Positions 1 through 13,139 of a stretch of 64,000 nucleotides of DNA are shown here, piece after piece. This stretch comes from Pempheris klunzingeri (lineage: Eukaryota; Chordata; Actinopteri; Acropomatiformes; Pempheridae). The position numbers were made by a program, and so were the translations under genes. The number at the start of each line of letters is the position of its first letter. The stretch's first letter is position 1. The DNA lies in the NCBI RefSeq assembly GCF_042242105.1, contig NC_092013.1:3219987-3283986 (forward strand). Reading direction: 5' to 3'. Under the pieces are notes generated by a model. The model worked only from the letters and a program-made list of their open reading frames with translations. It was not told where the DNA came from and made no database searches.

Positions 1-917
1 GTGTTATGATCACTTTAAAAACTTTTATGAAATAGTCTGATCATAAAGCACTGTTGTATCATCCTTTCTACACTTCTGAATCTTTACAGAATAAACTGAA
101 TACTCACCAACCAGCAACGTCTCATTGCTTGCCCGGCGCCTCGCACCAGGTGTAAATAGGAACTGCACCATGGATACCAGTCAAATTATTCAGTGTGATG
201 GATGTGAGAGGAACATGTGATGCTCTGGGATTGAGGTGGAGGGGCGGGGGTGCGGGAGGATGCACACAGCTTCACCTGCTGGCGAGCAGCCGGCAGTGCA
301 GCTCGTGCAGAGAGGTGAATTATGGAGGGAACATTTTATTCTGTTTCCATGGCAGGGCTGCAGAAGAAGCGTATTTGTTTTGTCTGGAAGGAGCATTGTG
401 AGGTATTTAGTCTTAGGTATGTATGCAGATGGTGACCAGAGCGTCTCCGTTCGGTGAGGGATGTGCACCGCGGGCAGAGGCAGGGCCACAGAGCCGCCAG
501 ATGCTGCCACAGAAATGAAATCCTTCTTGACGAGGGCACAGGGGAGGACTCAGAGCAGCAGCATTTAACAGGAGAGTACAGGGCTGTAATGAGCACCAGT
601 CACACACACACACATTTGAGAGCTGTTTAATTTAAAGGATTAGATTTATTCAATTCTTGGAACTCTTCCGGTTTGTTAAACCTCACATATAATGTGCCAC
701 AGGCTGAGTGTTTTCAGAGAACGTCTGAGCTCGTCCTGCGATTAGAGGAGATCAGATGTGTCTGATGAAGCAAACACAAGGATGCTGTAACTCTGGCGAT
801 GCCACCGCCACAGCTGGTGATACTTAAAGGCCACGTTTTCAACACACACATCGAGTTCCCCCCCCCCCGCAGTTTCCTTGAATGTGGAGGAGGAAAAAAA
901 TAAAAGTCACAAGCATA
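1..917. other. Intergenic, no gene recognised
   Basis: Downstream of the top1 3' end. Both strands carry short open frames, but none shows codon structure, splice context or family similarity. A short C-run lies near 860 and a short CA tract near 601. Confidence 0.5.
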
Positions 918-2237
918 TTTATTTGTAGGGTTTTATTCATTTTTCAACCTACAATGAGCTTAAAACTCAAAGAAAACATGATCAAAGGCTATGACAGAAG
1001 GTAAAACAGGAATAGGATGTTGACTTTACAGCTACTTACATCGATTTTCCTATAAGAGTGGAATAAAATGAACTGATAATTCACATTAAATGTTACATTA
1101 CTTTATCCTCAATCTTTACATAATTAAAAAACTGCCTAAAACTGTAACAGATTGGGGATTTTTTTTTTGGCAAAGTTGATATCCCTCACATACCCTTCTG
1201 GGAAGAAGAAGAAAAAAAAAAAAACAAACCCTTTCCATTTACTGACTTTAAATACATCATAGCATTATCTTCAAGTAACAGATGTGGGAGGTTTTTTTTT
1301 TTCCTTGGAACAATTGTTAAATTAAGTTAAAAATCAGATGTCGACGGGGCTATGCAGAGAGATTCAGAGGATGCTTGCAACTCAAGAGGATAAAAATGAT
1401 TGGTTCACATTTACACTGAAAAAGAAGTCCCTGATGGAGGCTGTAAAACAAAATTCACATTCTGCTTGCTTAAGTAAATATTGACATGGTTGCAGTATAT
1501 TTCCCCCCCTTTGCCTGCCCAGACATCCTCTTTCAAGCTCAACAATTCAACATAGTCCAGTTTAAAATATTCAAATATTTCACCGACAGATAGCGTCCAT
1601 GGCCGAGCCCCTCGCGCACACACACACACACACACACACACTCACGCGCACACAAACACACACCACTCAGAAGTCGAGCTCACATTTCCATTTCCTCGAA
1701 AGGCGCGTGGGTGTAGTTAAGGAATTCATTTGATTCAACTTTCTCTATCAAAATATAGAATTCATTAATAATACATGGGAGGGCTAAAATACAGAGCAGG
1801 TGAACAGAGAAAATAAAATGATACAAAGCATTTTTTGTTGTTTTTGCTGAATACAGTAGCTAAAAGGACCACAGAGTTCAAAGTTCAGGCATCGTCAGGT
1901 TTTGTCCCCGAGGAGGGAGAGGGACACGAAAGGTAAAAGGGTCTTCCAATTACTGGGACTACGCCTTGACGCTCAGTTGTGGGTATAGTTCAGCCTTGGT
2001 GCCTGATCTCAGATCAGATGTTTAGACTACCCACAACACCCTGCCGCCACTTCATTATGGCCCCATCTCGTCTTACCGTGTCGCCGCCGCCGCTGCTGTT
2101 CTGCTCAAACTCTCTGAAATTCCTGATCAGGTCTGGCCATCGAGCAAAATTCAGTTAAGCTAAAAAACAAGTATCCGATAAAAATCAAAAAAAAAAAAAA
2201 AAATGAGTGTATCATAGTTAAAACCACAAACTGGGAT
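918..2237 (-). other. top1: Probable top1 3' UTR with poly(A) signals
   Basis: This stretch follows the top1 stop codon on the minus strand and contains no other coding exon I can support. Reverse-strand AATAAA hexamers lie at 932-937 and 918-923, about 1.3 kb after the stop, a plausible 3' end. Poly-T and poly-A runs and a CA tract (1616-1641) lie inside. The extent is inferred; no transcript data are available. Confidence 0.5.
1616..1641. repeat. CA microsatellite in top1 3' UTR region
   Basis: Uninterrupted ca run downstream of top1. Confidence 0.9.
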
Positions 2238-5200
2238 TTAAAATTCAAAGTCGTCGTCTGCCATGTCGATGGCCCAGGCGAACTTCTCCCGCTGGGTTTT
2301 GTTGTAGATCTTCTCCACGGGAATGCCCCACTTCTTACACCTGGGAGGCAAACAGGATCAGAGTTCAAGCACACGATCCTCGTTGTTACTGGTGCACCAA
2401 AAACAAAGCCAAGGAGAGGACGAGTTCACCGCTTCCTCCCCTGATACTCACCAAGCCACAGAGATGCGAGGGTCCAGATAGTTGAGCTTGGAAGTGCCGA
2501 GAGCGATCTGCTTGTTCTCCTCACGATCGGTCGCCTGCACCTCCAGTTTCATTAGCTGGTCCTCTATCCTCTGGACCGCCTTCTTCTTGGTCTCCACAGC
2601 TCTGACCAAGAGCAGACGGGCCAAACGCAATGTTATTAAAAAAAAAAAAAGTGCTCAAGCTTGAGGATTATTTGGAGACGACCGTTTACCAAATCTTCAG
2701 ATACCTACTTTTTGGATTTTTCATCTTTCCGTACTTTGGCATCAGCCTTGGCGCTCTTCAGTTCTCTCTTGGCGTCAGACAGCTGGTCCCTTTTAGCGTC
2801 GATCTAAGAAATGACAGCGATTCGTCTCAAAACAAACAAAAAAAACGAACTACAAATGCTGATTGTTGTACTTGGAGATGACGCGCTCGGTTAACGAACC
2901 GCTTTCAAATGTATCAGTCAAGCATTCAAAACTGACAAAGGAGGAGAAGCCATGAAAAGTCGGAGTAGGAGCTGATTAAAACACTGAAATTATCCAATAA
3001 GCTCTTTCAAGACAAAAACACCCTCCGACTTTTCCACACAATATCTAAATAACAGGCTAAAAATGGTACTGATTAAGAACATTGTACTCCACTTGCTGTA
3101 TTTGCCGCCTCAAATTAATTTTGCTACGGCGGAGTACAAAAACATTTATCGGTTTCCCTTTGAGCTCAGTCACAGAGAACAAGATTCAAGCATGTCGGGA
3201 TTTAAAACTCAACAGTAACAAAATGCTTCTGACAATTCAGCATCAAAGCTGGAACTTTTCTTCTGGAGAGAGTATTTTAATAAACATTTTAAAAACAGCA
3301 TGTTTACCTTAGTCTGCAGGTTCTGCATCGACTTCTCAAAAGTCTTTGGCGGAGCCCTCTGATGGTTACACAGGATGGCCACGGCCCTGTTGGCCCTGTT
3401 GTAGGACAAGATCTTGGCTGGAATGTTTTCTTCCGCTAGAGAGAGACAGCGAGCACACAGTCAGTTTTCTGTATGTGGCTGCAGCCAAATAAAAAGTCTA
3501 TTATCATTTCCAAACACTGCACTAATCCCCCTCCCACAACTGCTGTTTCCATCTCCTGTTTAACTCTACGTGAGACTCGAGCTGGATTTCAGATCATTTG
3601 ACCGCAGGTGGAGACAGTCGAGTCAAATCTTTACAGCCCAAAACTCACAATTTGCCTCAGGAGGCTTTACAATCAGAACAAAGTACAACACCCTCTGTCT
3701 TTCTTTCTGTGAGTCAGATAAGGAAGAAACAAAAACCCTCTTAACGGTGAGGAAAAAGAAACCTCAGGACGTACCACTTGTGAGCACCTTGAGCTGCTGT
3801 TGCAGGGTGATTGAGGCGTTGTAGGTACGGAAAACTTTGGCTGTCAGACCGTCCATCAACTCCTGAAGGTGTTTGTTCAGGACAGAAGTCTGAGGAGAGG
3901 GAGGGGGGGGCGCCGAGTGCAATCGTTAGAGACAGAGAAGTTCAGCTAAAAATGTGTGAATACTGATTTTATAGTTTTCCCACAGAAAGAAGTTGTTTCA
4001 CTCACGTTCAGCCGATCGAACAGGTCGTCATCAGGCTCCTTGTTCTCCATGAACAACTGAAGATTCTTAAATACCTACAAGGGGAAGAGCTCATAAACAC
4101 AGAGGCAGCTTTTGCACACTTGACTCAAAAACAGAGCAGTGTTTTACAGCTCTTACCCGTTTCTCCACAGGGACTTTGTTGTAGTAGCGGATGGAGTCTT
4201 TACCCAGGAAGTCAAACTCCACCACGTACTCCTGACCGTCGTTCTCTGGATACAGTTTGATGTGTTCCACTCTGAGCGAGCAGCAGCCCACGGTGTCCGC
4301 AGTCTCTCCTTCCTCCTTCTCATTACCCGCTCTCAGAGCCAGCTAAAGCACAGCGGGACAGCTGGATTAAAGCCGGCTTATAAAAAGACATTACGCTCCC
4401 AGCAGCTTGTGTTTAAGCACCTGCTAAAACCCCACCTGAAAGTCACATTCACTGTTAAAAAGCAGCCAGCACAGCAACGAACTCCCTCCCTCTCTCTCTC
4501 GAGCCTGCCCCACTCAGGACGATGTCAGGAGTGGCCGTGTGCCTCACCTTGTCGATGAAGTAGAGAGCCACGGCCCTCTGTCTGATCCTCATCTCCTTGG
4601 ACTTCCAGTCCTCGCGGTACTGGGTTCTGATGCGGTCCACGCACTTCTTCAGTCTACGGGCCGTTTCATACTTCTGCCAATCCTTCTCTCCCTGCGGGCA
4701 AACCACAGCGTGGGCCGATCAAACACCAGGAACAGGTGAGTTAGATGCAGCCATGTTTGTGTACGAACTCCAAATGGTAGCTTTAGCAACTTTTCAGAGC
4801 ACCTCTGCAACTTCTTTTTCCCCAAAAAGCACCTAGAAAATAAAGCTATCAGCTAACGTTAGCTACATTTACAATTTATTTTGAAAATCTCATTTAAAAA
4901 AAAACAATAATTTCCAAGGATTCACCAAGAAAAACATGAAAACAAACCCATCCTGTCATGTTTAAAAACCTAAAAATATCTGAGCAGTGGCGTTCTTAAA
5001 TCATGTTTACAAATAAAAAACAGGTGATAAATCTAAACCTACAAATTCCAAATAATATTTTTTCACAGAAGTCCAGTCGTACTGAGTAGTGTCACAGTAA
5101 AATCTACTAAACAACGTGGTTTTACTTCATCACAGCGTCATTTAGCAACAAATCGACCTGCCTGCATCAACTTCCCTTGGAAACTAGTTGCCAAACTGAT

Positions 5201-8200
5201 TATTGCACAATACAACATGCTTCCTGTACAGAAACTGTATTGAAGTGTTCAGATATAAACACGTGACATTAAAGTCTCGACTTTCCATCGGAGCAAATCA
5301 TTTGTTAGATTATAAAAAAGGTCAACAAAACCTGGAGGAGTAAAATTCAGCCGAGGCGCTGCTGCTCACATGAATTTGTCATAATAAAGAGACATTTAAG
5401 CCCACACAGACCCGTCTCAGACCCGGTTCCCTGCCCACCAGCCTACCTTGATCCTGGAGCTGGGGTTCAGCATGATGTACTTGATCGAACCTTGGATGTT
5501 CTCCGTCCACGACACCAGCCAAGTCACCTTGTTGTCATGGCGAACCTCTTTCCACTTAGTGCCTGGAGGAGGCGCGGGGTGTTTGGAGTCCCTGAGAGGA
5601 GCGCGGTAAAAACATTTAGTCATTATTCTCTCACAACAGCAGCAGTACTGAGAAGGAAGGGGGGGGGAAATAAAGTGCCCTTTACTGACTTGCTGCAGTT
5701 GATGATGATGTCTTGAGGCCTGATGCGACGTTTGAGCATGCCCATCTTAGGGTGGTCTCCACGACCGCGGAACAGACCCGGGGGCTCAATGCGGAAGTTA
5801 GCGATACGTTCCCTGTGGTTATCCATGATGCAGAAGCCATACTCCTGTAAGATACGCTCATTCTCCTCTTTTATTTTCTACAGAAAGCAAGAAAGGAAGA
5901 GAAATGTGACCGTTAAGCAAGAATCTGCTGAATTTGCTCAGTTACTGATTCACTCAGATCCTCAACATCTTCAGTTATAGGAACAATAATCATTAAATCC
6001 GATAGAAATCATTCAGATTAGATTCCAACGTCACTGTTTACATGGACCCTAAGTAAAGTGATGAGATCAGTTACATGCTCCAGAGTCTTTAATCAGAATA
6101 TGACGTTTGCACAAAGTGGTTCTGTCTGAAAACAGAAGGCGTCACTGTTAACCCGTGTAGAGCAAACATGGGAGAGAACACGTTTATCCGTTTATTATTT
6201 GGGCCACTATTGGATTGTAAAGGGGAATATTAGGGTCCATGTAAACACAGTGAATATGTGGGATAAGTAAACTATATTAAGATCACCTATCTTTATAACC
6301 TATCCTTTGAACAAACAAAGTGCAAAAATTCTCAAGTTCCTGCTTCTTAAATATCAGTGTTTCATGTTTTAGTTCCCTACAACACTAAACTGAATCTCTT
6401 TGCATTGCAGACAAAACAAGACATCTGAGGACGTGATCTTGTGCTTTGGGAAACACTGATTGATTTTAATACTTTACGGGCCAAATAATTAATCGGCTGA
6501 CAATTAAAATCATTAGCTGCAGCCCTGCCGATCCATTTTATCAATCAGCACAACAAACAGCAACACTGGTGACGTTGCCTGAGCGATGTTTTCAGTGAGC
6601 TCCTCCTGTGAGGTTGATATTGTGGGTGGCCCACTCCACTGGTTTGATAATGCAGGGCACATGTAGAAGCTGACCTGCTTCTCCTCCTTCGTCATGGCCT
6701 TCCTGGCTTCAGACTGTGCCTTGAAGTAATTGCTCATCTCCACGAAGTCACACTTCTTCAGGTCTGAGATCTTAGCCTTCTCCTCAGAGGTCATTTCCTG
6801 TATCGGCAAAAAATAAAAAATAAATAAGCCATGAACTAATACTTCACTAAAATCTGCAGAGGTCTCTTTATTAACAACAGTGCCTCCTTTCCTACCTTCC
6901 TCCAATCTTTAAAGAAGTTTTTGCGGAAGATGTCCTTTGTGGTGTATTCATGGTCCAGCATTTTGGCAAAGAACGTGGCGACTTCTTCTGCCTCTGGGCT
7001 GAGCTTCATGTGCTTCCCTAAAATATGCAAAAATTGGTGGGTTTTGTTCGCCACTGACGATCCATCATGTGATTCAACAGCACAACACTTAGGGAGAAAA
7101 TATAATCTTACCATCATAGTAAAATTTGACATTGCTAGGAACAGGCTCGTATGGTGGTGCAAACACAGGCCCTTTGTGCTCCAGAAACTTCCATTTGACA
7201 CCGTCTGTGTATCTCTCTTCTTCCCACCTGGCGTTAAAAATCCAGTAAAAACACTGATCAATCCAACACGTCGCCACATTGATAATCGTACAGCTGACTG
7301 GCCCCGAACTACTCACCATTTCCACTTCTCCTCTGGCTCTTTCTTTGCTTTCTTTTTCCCGTCGGTGACGACATCTTTTCTGAGTTTTGTCTTTTTAGAC
7401 TTCACGTCCTAAAAACGAGAAGAGAAACCGAGTTCTTTTGTTTGCAGCTTGGCAGGAAAGTCATGACAGAAAAGGCCGAGAGTGAAGACTCCGCAGTTCT
7501 TCAGCTGCTCCCCCATAGGTTTTAGATTTTCTCTAAAACAAAGCTTGAATTTTCCATCTACACGCTTTGGTTACCTCATCTGGTTTCCTTTTCTTTGCCT
7601 TCTTGTCATTTTCAGTCTTTATTTTCTTGGGCTTGAATTCGGTGCTGGAAAAAGAACCGCTGTGTTACAGATTTGGTAATGTGACTTTACGAAACATTAA
7701 GACGTCTAATCACACAGGCCACTCACTCGTTGTCGTCATCTCGTTCTCTTTTTAGAGATTTCTCGTGTTTTGGAGAGTGGTAAAAATCATCCTCGGGCTC
7801 AGACTTCATATGGAGAGGGCTACAAAAGAAGACGTGTTAAAATAAATAATCGGAAACGGCAACATGGAAAGATGCACCCAAAGTCAGCACGTGGGGGAAA
7901 TGTGCAGGCCAGACGTACCTGGCAAAGCCGTTCTCTTTTTCCTTTTTGACTTTTCCATCAAAGGACTTCACCTGAAATATTTACACAAAGTCGTTGAGAA
8001 AAAAACAAACTATAAAATAAAACTATAAGAGCATAAACCTCATAAAAAGTGAACATAAAACTTCAGCAATGATTCCGTCATTGCCAAACATTTTAATTGC
8101 TATGGTTCATTAAAGTTATTTATAGTTATGAAACAACTTGTTATTCATAAAACATAAAAGGCTTATTCAGTGAGTTAAATTCAAGCACTAAAAAATAAAA

Positions 8201-11200
8201 AAGGTACCTAAAATCAAATACTTCCAGACTTGAACCCTTTACAATCACATCTAAATTGTTACTATAAATTCAATTGCAAATCTATGCAATATTGTCACTT
8301 TATTCCACCAGCTGTTCATATTAACTTTGTATGTTTTGATATCTAATGTGACACCAGAGAAGATAAAACAAATATCACAGCAGGATCATTTCACTTCAAA
8401 TATCAAAATGATTCTCGGCTTACATGAGTGATTACAAAGATGAAACACCAGATTATGTTGAAAAGTATATTCAAAGTAAAGCTTATTCCTAACCTTGAAA
8501 ATAAAGACTGTTAAAATGAAGCATTTAAAGACTTAATGTGAACCCTGGGAGTGGTAGAGACTGGAACATTTAAATGCTAACATTCAGCCATCTTGACTCA
8601 GATTCTCAGTCGCTCCGATCATGGTGCTATGTAGTTGCTTCTTTCTATATTATACACCAGCTGCCCTTAACATCAACCTAATTTGCAGACTGAGTATAAA
8701 TATTCATCCATTACGTCTCCAAATCCTACTAAAAGACTACCAGGCTGCCTGAAGCCATCTGAAATTATGTGGAACAAAAAATATATATATATATATATAA
8801 AAAAAAGCAATCCAGTGTGTGATTCTATTTTTCCATTGGATGTCCATGTCCTGATTTGAAGGGCAGACTTGTCAAGCTAATAATTGAAACAGAAGATGTA
8901 AACTAATAAGCTGTACATCCTGCTCATTCCGTTTAAATAGCTGAGGGCCATGAACGCGAGTGCAGGATTTGTTGCCAGAACTTAATATTGTAAAATGATT
9001 CATAATGAACACTGAAATCTCAACATTACTTCCACGACCACGTGTGCGTCCCTCCACTAATTATTTGCCAGATAATTCACCTTGTCCTCCTTCCTCTTCT
9101 CCTTGTGCTTGTCCTTGTACTTGTCTGTGCTGCCATCTTTGTGCTTCATCTTTTCCTTGTCCCTGTGTTTTTTGTCAGAGAAGTCCTTGTGATCGCTAGA
9201 ATTAAAAAAAAAAACACACACACATACGGAGCTGTTTAATTAAAAGGTGGTTTCGGCTTCCGCTCATCAGTGCAATAAGTACTGCAGTAATCCAGAGGTA
9301 CATCTTGTCCACTTGGAGCGGACACCACCAGAAATATGCATTTAGGAGGAGCACACACACCATACCTGTTGCCATGCTTTGATTTCTCCCGCTCCTTATC
9401 CTTCTTGTGGTCCTTATGTTTGTGTTCCTTGTCTTTATACTTGTCTTTATGCTTGTGAGAGTCTGAGAAGAAAAAAAAAATAAAGCGTCACCTTCTTCAA
9501 AAGTGTGATATTGACTGAATCCATGCAACAACTGACTGAATAAACGTCAGCTTGCTATACCCCATGTGTGCCTATATTTAAATACAAGATCTTCTTTTGC
9601 GCCATAATAGGATGACTGACCACACACACACACACACGAGGTAAAGACACACTCCCCTCAACCAGGGGCTAATGTGGACAAGCTAAGAAAAGCTTACCGA
9701 CCAACGACCCAGGAAGCACACAAGTCCCAACGACCCAGGAAGCACACAAGTCCATTCACAAGTAAAAACATGGGTCTAATTGCTACAAACATTGTCTGAA
9801 CGTGCACCACAATCTGAATGCCAACCGCCTGGAGTCTTTTACACTGTAGCACAGCACCTCCTGCTGCCCGTATGAGCGCCTTTGTTTATGAGACAATATG
9901 CAAACAGACAGGTTGAAACATGCTAGTGAACAGCGTAGGCTTTCACCCTCCCTTCAACGGGGCAATGATCTAAATTAAAAAGAAAAGCAGGCGCCCAAAC
10001 TGTGCCAACAAACACCAAGTCAAGTCTTTAAGGAGCTCGAGGTTGGAGAAGTGATCACAAGCACCGCGACAGCTAACAGGTCCCAAAAACAAGCCGCCTG
10101 TGTTCCCCCTCGGTCTGCCAGAGTAAGAAAAGCAGTTCACAAGCTGGAAAAGTCTGATACGTGAGTGATTTTGTCTCAAGTGAAAGCCCAAAGAGAGCTG
10201 TTCCTTCTACTAGTTGTTCCTGCTATCATCATAAAACTAGTAAATTTGAAGAAAATCATCCGAGACAAATCAATTTAAAAGACACACCTCATCACATCAC
10301 TTAAGACACGCTAGCAAACAAATGTGACAAACTTGGCCGAGACTTCTCCACAGCTCACATACATAAATTCAGAATAATGTGTAATAATTGTCAAACAAGT
10401 TGAGCTAAATAGTTTACTCAGACTACAATGTGCATTAGTGACTGGTTGACAAGTCTTTTTAAAAACAATATCTCCACTTAACACCACTGACAACTACAAG
10501 TGAAGCCAGGGCCCCTTTTACATCCCATTGCTGATGGCTGAAAAACAAATGAGTGGAGTGGTGCTGTTGTCCAGATCATTTTAAGCAATGCAGGGACTGG
10601 ACGGGGAAGTCAAGCACCAATCAATAATCCCATATGGGTGGTAACTGGAGTATCGTATGAGGAGGTTAAGCCATCGGTCTGACACCAGACATGTTGGGAG
10701 TTTTGATTCTAGGTGGGTCAGCGTTTACGGTATCCTAGAAAAATAAATAAATAATAAAGTTAATCCTGCTTAACTGTCAAAAATGATTTGCTTGGTATAG
10801 ACATGGATGTATGTTGTATGCTTGATATAGGTTTCTAGGGCTTAAGACAGATAATAGCATTAAAAAAAAAACATGTGAAGCGTGTTCAATTTCTACTTTA
10901 GGACATCACCAAGCCCAGCTAATACACAACATCTTGCCCAACTTGCAAAGTGATGGTGAATTGAAGTAAATAATGTGTTGAACTGCTGAAATGTGGATCC
11001 AACTCCCCAAAAAAAAAGAAAAAGAAAAGCTCCACTTTCTCCTAGTATGTGGGGATGTTTCAGTCCCTGTGGCGATTATACAAAATAACTTTAGCTATGA
11101 ATAAAACAAAAACAAAAAAAAAAGAGGAAACTATTTGAGGCTGCGTGTATGTGCAAGAAACAATCAGACTCTTCTTGGCCACCACATGGGATTAATGAAG

Positions 11201-12189
11201 CACTATGTCTTCGCATTTCTCCTCCTCACAGCCATCTGCACTTCACAGCCTGGGTTCAGCTTGCAGCACAGTCAGGCCGCTACACCGAAAAAGAAAATGG
11301 CGCAGAGACTAAGTCCTCAACCCCCAAACCCTCACTTTCAGACGGGAAATGTGGCCCTAAAAGCTGAACAACAAGACACCCCACCGCGGTAAACTGATAA
11401 AACACCTCGAGGTGTGTGCCATCAGCGGCTCGGATCGAGAAAATAATGCGCGGAAAAGCTTTAATTAGACCTCCCTTTTGAACAATAGGCGCTTGTGAGT
11501 GAGACAGAGGACTTAGTCTCTGGACGCCATTTCTGTCCTCTGCTAAGAACTAACGTAGCGATACATTAGAGCAGTGAAGATGTGTCAGAAACGGAAGAAA
11601 AGCGCGTTTGTAACTTGTTAGCTTCGTGTCAGGAACTTACCATTGAAACGGAAGCCGCAGTCAACCTGGAAAATCAAAAACAGATCAATGTTAAATTTCG
11701 TAGTAGCTAACCAGCCGGCTAACTAACTTTGAACTTGCTGGATGGCAAAGCGAGTTTTTTTAGCTGCCCGGCTAGCTAGCTAGCTAGCCCAGCTAGCCTA
11801 GCTAGCTCCGCTGCCTGGTAATATGGCTTAGCGGCGGAGAGCGAAGCCGCTACTGCTAGCATGGGCTACAGCTAACGCCGTGTTAGATGTTAGCGTTACC
11901 CCACTTTGCCTTGGAGTTTCACACCTAGCCACACAAGCCTGAAAGCTACCTGGGGGCCACCATGCTGTTACATTACAAACAAAAATGTAAGGAAACGTGT
12001 CAGGACGCCGATAACAACAAAATGAGTTGGCTTACAAACAGTCGGCTAACGCGCGCTAGCAGGCACTGTTCACAGTTAGCTAAGTTACCTTGTCAAACCG
12101 AGCAAATAAAACGGCAGCACGGCGCTAAACCCGTCCACCAGCGGCGGTGACATTACCTGGTCTTCGCTGTGGGAATGGTCCCCACTCAT
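2238..12189 (-). CDS. top1: DNA topoisomerase I (type IB), complete, 21 coding exons
   Basis: Nuclear type IB topoisomerase that nicks one DNA strand through a 3'-phosphotyrosine link and relaxes supercoils ahead of polymerases. Exons in gene order: 12157-12189, 11641-11665, 9366-9462, 9081-9195, 7919-7971, 7727-7819, 7575-7644, 7317-7408, 7112-7227, 6896-7017, 6675-6797, 5690-5877, 5447-5591, 4548-4691, 4157-4342, 4006-4074, 3775-3889, 3308-3435, 2709-2803, 2452-2601, 2238-2340. They sum to 2262 nt, so 753 aa (human about 765). The first ~190 residues are Lys/Asp/His-rich and charged (nuclear targeting). The core includes [25 protein letters not shown] and CNHQRAPPK, which hold the equivalents of the catalytic Lys, Arg and His. 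A coiled Lys/Ala linker follows, then the active-site Tyr at about residue 711 in [10 protein letters not shown]. The protein ends ..MADDDFEF. The start [11 protein letters not shown] lies in the first exon. Exon 2 is a 25 nt microexon (VDCGFRFN). Paralogue a or b cannot be decided from the window. Confidence 0.96.
8780..8800. repeat. AT dinucleotide repeat in top1 intron
   Basis: A run of alternating A and T in the AT-rich intron between top1 exons 4 and 5 (7972-9080). Nothing else recognisable was seen in that intron. Confidence 0.8.
9701..9752. repeat. Perfect 26 bp tandem duplication in top1 intron 2
   Basis: Two adjacent identical 26 bp units, 9701-9726 and 9727-9752, each containing aacgacccaggaagcacaca. 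They lie in the intron between top1 exons 2 and 3. Perfect identity suggests a recent slippage or duplication event, or an unresolved assembly duplication. Confidence 0.9.
11768..11812. repeat. GCTA-type tetranucleotide repeat near the top1 5' end
   Basis: Imperfect tandem gcta units in the first top1 intron (11666-12156). The stretch is rich in AGCT and GCTAGC palindromes. Confidence 0.8.
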
Positions 12190-12577
12190 TTCCTAAACGT
12201 TGTTGGGTGGAAAAGCCAAAAGAAGCACAAACGTGTAAGGTTACCACACACCGGCGAGGAGATGCAGGCAGAATGAAGAAAAGACTCAGTTGGGCGAGAG
12301 ATACAAGTCCCGATTGTACGCCAGTGCGCATGCGTCTTAGTTTAAATGGTAGAGAGCAGCATGGCTCCTCCTCTTCCTCACAAAACGTGTTGCTCTTCTG
12401 CCCACGATGGTCACGCGCTGTCCTGAGTGGGCCACACACACGTCAAAACGTTTCAACTTCCAATCCAACCACTCCTCCATGTGCGATTACTTTGTACATA
12501 AACTGGAGAGCATTTCTCCTGCTCTAAAGTGTATTCTCACCGGTCAGAGTGGTAACTGAAGATATTCCTAAAGTGTT

Positions 12578-12625
12578 CCTTTATTAGTCCCACGGCGGGG
12601 AAATTCACAACCTTGCAATCTAATG
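12578..12625 (-). repeat. LINE-like 3'-tail fragment
   Basis: The stretch around 'tattagtcccacggcgggga' followed by aaattcacaa matches, in reverse orientation, the tail pattern common at the 3' ends of many teleost LINE copies: a gaatttcccc motif, then a short AT-rich poly(A)-signal-like end. It is short and truncated, so the family is not assigned. It lies upstream of the top1 promoter. Confidence 0.4.
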
Positions 12626-12787
12626 ACGAATCTACATTACCACCTTTATCTATCTACAACTTTGACCGTACTTGTCAAAATATATATATATATAACAGCG
12701 CACAAATCTGCGACGTCATCCTTCCCAGGAATAATGATGTTCCCTTTGCCAGTCATGTGTATTGGGCTTTCAGTCCTAGAGATCCAC

Positions 12788-13077
12788 AGTGAACATTCTG
12801 AATTTTGAAACATTTCAGAGTGAACATTCTAAGTTCTAGAACGTTACAGAGAGAACATTCTGAATTCTGGAATGTTTCAGAGTGAATATTCTAAATTCTG
12901 GAATGTTTCGGAGTGAATATTCTAAATTCTGGAACGTTTCGGAGTGAATATTCTAAATTCTGGAACGTTTCGGAGTGAATATTCTGAATTCTGGAACGTT
13001 TCGGAGTGAATATTCTGAATTCTGGAACGTTTCGGAGTGAATATTCTGAATTCTGGAAGTTTCAGAGAACATTCTGC
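12788..13077. repeat. 31 bp minisatellite, about 9 copies, HSE-like
   Basis: Nine head-to-tail units of 31 bp (the last 30 bp) plus a partial one. Units begin at 12788, 12819, 12850, 12881, 12912, 12943, 12974, 13005 and 13036. Units starting at 12912 and 12943 are identical, as are those at 12974 and 13005. The left-hand units are more diverged. Most units hold GAATATTC or GAACATTC (the GAAnnTTC inverted pair), and most also hold TTCTGGAA (TTCnnGAA). The array lies about 600-890 bp upstream of the top1 start codon. Confidence 0.93.
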
Positions 13078-13139
13078 AGTAGAATTCTTACAAGGAAAAA
13101 CAACAATCTAGTTGTTAGTAGTCATAACTGAACTGAGCC

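Noticed and set aside
10620-10760. Possible tRNA-derived SINE in top1 intron 2 (B-box-like 'gttttgattcta' and an AATAAATAAATAATAAA tail)
   Set aside because: Box matches are too weak to support a call.
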